Shown here piece after piece: positions 60,146 to 64,000 of a stretch of DNA of 64,000 bases; position 1 is the first letter of the stretch, and every line of letters starts with the position of its first letter. Made by a program: the position numbers and the translations under genes. Source of the stretch: Rhopalosiphum padi (taxonomy: Eukaryota > Arthropoda > Insecta > Hemiptera > Aphididae); the NCBI RefSeq assembly GCF_020882245.1, contig NC_083598.1:35005858-35069857 (forward strand). Reading direction: 5' to 3'. The notes under the pieces are model-generated. The model saw nothing but the letters and a program-made list of their open reading frames with translations, had not been told where the DNA came from and did not search any database.

Positions 60146-60517
60146 TTATTTAAAAATTATTTGAATATTATTCGATATATGAAAAAAAAAATATAAATTC
60201 GAAAAACCATAAATTATATTCGGATTATACATCAAAACATCTATCGGCTTCCTGAAAAATTCAAATCCGGAAAACACCCAACACTCTCGAACGACCCTCG
60301 ACCACTCCAGTCACCAGTTAAAATTTAATAATAATTATAATATTTATTTTGTTATAACTTCATCACATTCTACACTGCAGAAATACGATTAGATACGAGT
60401 AGTTTTGGATAATTTTATGTCGCACCACCTCGCAGTATACGTCTGCGATACCTCTTTGGCGGGCTTATTATTGAAACACGCCGATTGAATATCGTATTCG
60501 ATGTGAGAACATTCTTC
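60146..60517 (-). CDS. Candidate two-exon gene piece
   Basis: On the minus strand a frame open from 60517 reads HIEYDIQSACFNNKPAKEVS and reaches a GCGAG/GTGGTG donor at 60429, two bases into a codon. A 177-base intron follows. A good acceptor (GAATTTTTCAG, ends 60252) opens exon 2 in phase, reading KPIDVLMYNPNIIYGFSNLY and on to TAA at 60148-60146. Without splicing exon 1 would run 13 codons further and stop at 60389. No ATG heads exon 1, so a 5' exon is missing. No family recognised; the phase agreement could be chance (one in three). Confidence 0.25.
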
Positions 60518-63347
60518 TCACACAGTGCACTCGGTGAATAACATTATCCGTTTCGTCCGTGTATATGGTACGTTTCAATGTCACCGGCGGTGGGTCTCAA
60601 TCCGATTACACATCGCATGATATTAAAATGATCAGCGTGGAATTAATCTTTTTTTGTGCGCTCGGCGTGTCTGTAGCGGCAAACGATAGAAAAGACAATC
60701 GTAAACTCTTGTTTTCAAAGAAAAAATAATAATAATAAATAAATAAAAAGTAGTTGTTCGTCGAAAGCGAAATACGCAGTAGAAATGCCAAGACCTATCG
60801 CTTTCGGTGCGGATTTCAACTCTTCGCATGTCCCGCACATAATACGCATAATAGTCACCAGAAAAAAAAATATTTAAACCGGTGTGGCGACGGCGGCGTC
60901 GGCGGTCCGAACCGCGGTATCCAAACGGTTTATAATAAATAATAATATAATAATAATATTAATTCATACTTCGTTTGGAAACGCGATTGCACAATATTAT
61001 AAATTTATAAATGATAAATATCGTTATAATCGGACTCGTGTGTAATGCGCGTGCCGGTCTTCTAGGTATAACTACGTCGGGCGTTCGACAATAATAACCG
61101 CGTATGCCCCATTATTGGATGTTTTCTCGTCGACAAACTTTCGTCATAATACTATAATACTATGTGTATTATGGCTATTATTATCAATCACATATAATAT
61201 GGTTTAAGTACAGTACAGGCGCTCAATACAATTTGAGGTATTATTATTTATTGATAATCATCCGTGTGACATTGACCACTGTATTTTTTTGTTTAAACGG
61301 CGGGACGCAGCGAAGGTAATATAATATTGTTGTCATATTGATTGTCGTAACTCGTAGTAATATTTTTGTTCAGCTCATTGTTCGTAACATAATAATGATA
61401 ATTATTGTTATTTATTATTGCCGTTCTATAGTGTCTGGCCAAAATGTCCTCGAAATAATAAAACGTTAAATATGAAACACATCACACAATTTATTGAACA
61501 ATGAAATGAATTATAATTATAATCTTTGCGTTTCAGTACTTACCACGGACGATTGGTTGCATTGATATGTATCGACTGTATAACAGTGTACAAACAAAAC
61601 AACTTACCTAACAATAAGCAAAGACCGAAATTAAAAATTATGTTATTATTCTTGAACATGACTTTATGGAAATTATCCAAGATTTAAGTATGAGGTTTAA
61701 AAGTATACTTTAGAATTGCAAATTATACGAATCTTATATTATATAGAAATTCCCTGAAGGGCTTATGTACTCTGTGCTTTATATTATACATTTAAAGTAA
61801 ACATTAGTAGATAATAATAATAAAGATATATTATGTTATGATGATATTCATTTATCATTGTTCAAAATGTTCCGGAGAATCTTAAGCTCTAGGGATTTCT
61901 ATACAAACGACATTGTTATCTCCTTTGTACATATATACGTATTTTGATTCGAATTAAAAATTGAAGTAGGACGATAGAAGGAATAACGGTTCAAAATATA
62001 AACTATATCATATAATTATTATTTATTAGTAATCAGGGAAATCTGTATTAATAAAATTGATACAGAATATTATTATTTATTATAATAACGCTTTTAATTA
62101 TAATACTTTAATAGTTAAATCATAAAACGTATAACAACGTTATACTGGAAATTCAAAATGGTTTATTTAAATTTTGACAACAACGTTGTACAGTGTATAT
62201 TAATGTCGTACCAGACTATACGTTTACCTATGGATGGACGATAGTATTATATAGGTATATGTTATACGTATATGTGTTAACTGTTTAAATTAAAACTGAA
62301 TTGTAAATTGTCAAACCACAAAATCAATCAACACGTTAATTCAAATCCAAAGAGAGTCTTCATAAGTATTTCATTATGGACGTTTACCAATTATAATTTA
62401 ATGATATTCGATTTGTCAAAAAACAGACATTGATTGCTGTGACAAGTTTATAAGCTTAAGGTTTCTTATTAGGCTACTTAATAAATGTGTTGTCCCACTA
62501 CTGCATCGCTGGACAACATTATTTAAAATATGTAAATTTAGTATAATCTGTCTATTGATTTTTTTTTCACACATAATTAAATTGTTTCCAATTTCCAAGA
62601 AACCTAAATGACAACTCAAGTTAAGTATAAATAACATTATTCCGTGTTTAATTTATTTCACATTTGTATGTAAAACAAAGTGAAGTGTTAACAGAAAATC
62701 TCAATAAATATTTATCGATTCCTCTTTATATTGTTTACAAATTTTGCATATAGTTGATAGATGAGCATACTTATACGTATTATACAACTGTGGTACTATG
62801 AATTATTACAATGTGTGTATAACCCGAGTGTGTGGCCCAAAGACCACTCTCCGACAATACTGTATTTATAATATGTATACATTGATCTACTGTACCGAAA
62901 AACAAAGCATAGTGGCGAGTTTATAGTTTATCTTGATGTATATCAATGTTCAAGTACAATTAAAAAACAAAATAAAGAGAAAAAAAGTAAACCATCTTAA
63001 TTTTTTTCCTGCAGATGAAATCTAAGACCTGATCTGAGATCATCATAATATATATATATATATACACCGATAAAAATGTTATGCACCTATATATATATAT
63101 TGTAAGAATAAAAAAAAATACGACCGTCCAGAAACCAACATCTCGTTAGTGAAATTTAATAATCTCGAGGGCCATCTTTACAACACACGACGAGTAATAA
63201 AAACGAAAAACAAATGATGGTAAGAAAAAAACGGACGGCCGAGTCGGAAACCACTATTGTACCAGATGTACGACGACGATAATAATATTCAGAGGTTGTA
63301 AAAATAGTAAAAAACGTAAACTCGGTCATTTGGATTTCACGCGAATA
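60518..63347. other. Non-coding stretch
   Basis: No supported gene. It is CpG-richer from 60.5 to 61.1 kb, then A+T-rich. A minus-strand frame at 62416-62637 (73 codons) has no supporting signals. Confidence 0.5.
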
Positions 63348-63545
63348 TTATAAACCAAATAGGAAGCCGCGTGAGATCACGTAGGACGTAGGTTGGTACA
63401 ATTCGTCTTGTAAGGTCACACCTGCAAACCGAGTGCCGGATAAGGCCACCGTGAAAGATTTTTCGGGGGTTAACCTAAATGTTCTATAATAATGTGTGTA
63501 AGATATTTTCAAAAAGTATTTAACTGTAATGGCCCTGGGATTCAA
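63348..63545 (-). CDS. Weak candidate ORF with internal splice-like site
   Basis: A 65-codon minus-strand frame starting at a TTG reads TFRLTPEKSFTVALSGTRFA then GVTLQDELYQPTSYVISRGF and stops at 63348. CGGTTTGCAG/GTGTGA in the middle works as acceptor or donor. The composition is protein-like, but there is no ATG. Upstream AT-rich DNA gives no matching exon. Confidence 0.2.
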   Translation of the reverse strand: MNPRAITVKYFLKISYTHYYRTFRLTPEKSFTVALSGTRFAGVTLQDELYQPTSYVISRGFLFGL

Positions 63546-64000
63546 TGTGACACAGTTTTTGAGTGCAATAACTGCAGTGTACTTAATATTATATATAACT
63601 AACCACGTCCGATGACTGTTATGATATTATTATATTTTCTGGGTGCTGATTCCGCGTCACCGTTCTTGTGACTTTTGTCTGTTTTGCAGTAATGTCAATA
63701 TAATGTGAGCTACAAATATTATGACGTAGAATACCCATTCCCATCGCGGTTTGCCCAAAAATATTACATAATAATACATCGATTAAAAAGGAATGTAATA
63801 TTCTTACGAAAACGTACTTAATTTTTGTATACACGGGGTCTGTTACTTTCGGTCATACAATAGCATAGGACAGGTATACGAAATGATTGATTTATAAAAA
63901 ACGATTTGATAAGGCGAAGAACGTATGTCATTTGATGATAATACAGATAATTGTATATAACGCGTAATATTTATGCGTAATTGTGGCAATATAGTGTCGT
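63546..64000. other. A+T-rich window end
   Basis: A minus-strand open frame at 63619-63834 (71 codons, GTG start) is the only item; it has no splice or family support. Confidence 0.45.

Noticed and set aside
1..64000. CRISPR array, phage, plasmid or bacterial operon
   Set aside because: No spaced direct repeats, no dense same-strand ORFs and no ribosome binding sites; every feature points to insect nuclear DNA.

Overview
This window looks like nuclear DNA from an insect, most likely an aphid. That rests on the very high A+T content, the constant ATAATATTATA-type words, the many copies of TAGGTAC/TAGGTATAC words (the palindrome TAGGTACCTA occurs near 6473 and 40575), abundant dinucleotide and trinucleotide microsatellites, and decayed copies of insect-type DNA transposons. 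The assignment is inference; no gene in the window names the species. There are no operons, bacterial signals, tRNA or rRNA genes that I could support, and no long ORF. The longest open frame is about 170 codons and no frame matches a family I recognise with confidence.

Most of the window is non-coding: either intergenic DNA or the introns of a gene whose main exons lie outside. It alternates between CpG-dense blocks (about 4.4-5.3, 6.7-8.3, 16.1-17.3, 19.5-21.1, 26.5-27.7, 33.9-34.9, 42.6-43.1 and 44.4-45.2 kb) and long A+T-rich stretches (for example 28-34, 45.2-51.7 and 56.3-60 kb). Decayed mobile DNA is visible at 958-1630 (fold-back MITE with TA target site), 5702-6204 (hAT-like MITE), 6640-6687 (solo hAT-type end), 39557-40035 (hAT-type element that has lost its right end) and, less surely, at 8.64, 23.75, 30.75 and 40.74 kb.

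Within this background I found candidate small genes and exons that a simple ATG-to-stop scan would miss. The best are supported by agreement between splice sites and reading phase: 2568-2931 (+, two exons), 10188-10367 (-, a 180 bp symmetric exon with a very good acceptor), 42510-42660 (-, ATG exon ending at a GTGAGT donor), 43445-44886 (+, three exons with alternative last exons), 51769-52390 (+, two exons with a membrane segment), 55844-56207 (+, two exons, short and possibly secreted) and 60146-60517 (-, two exons). Others are single open frames with coding-like purine-N-N periodicity. A broken tandem-repeat coding region lies at 13.45-13.96 kb. All of these are orphan-like and unproven: I searched many frames, so some will be chance. 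Transcript data would settle them. I see no sign that the genes work together as a system.
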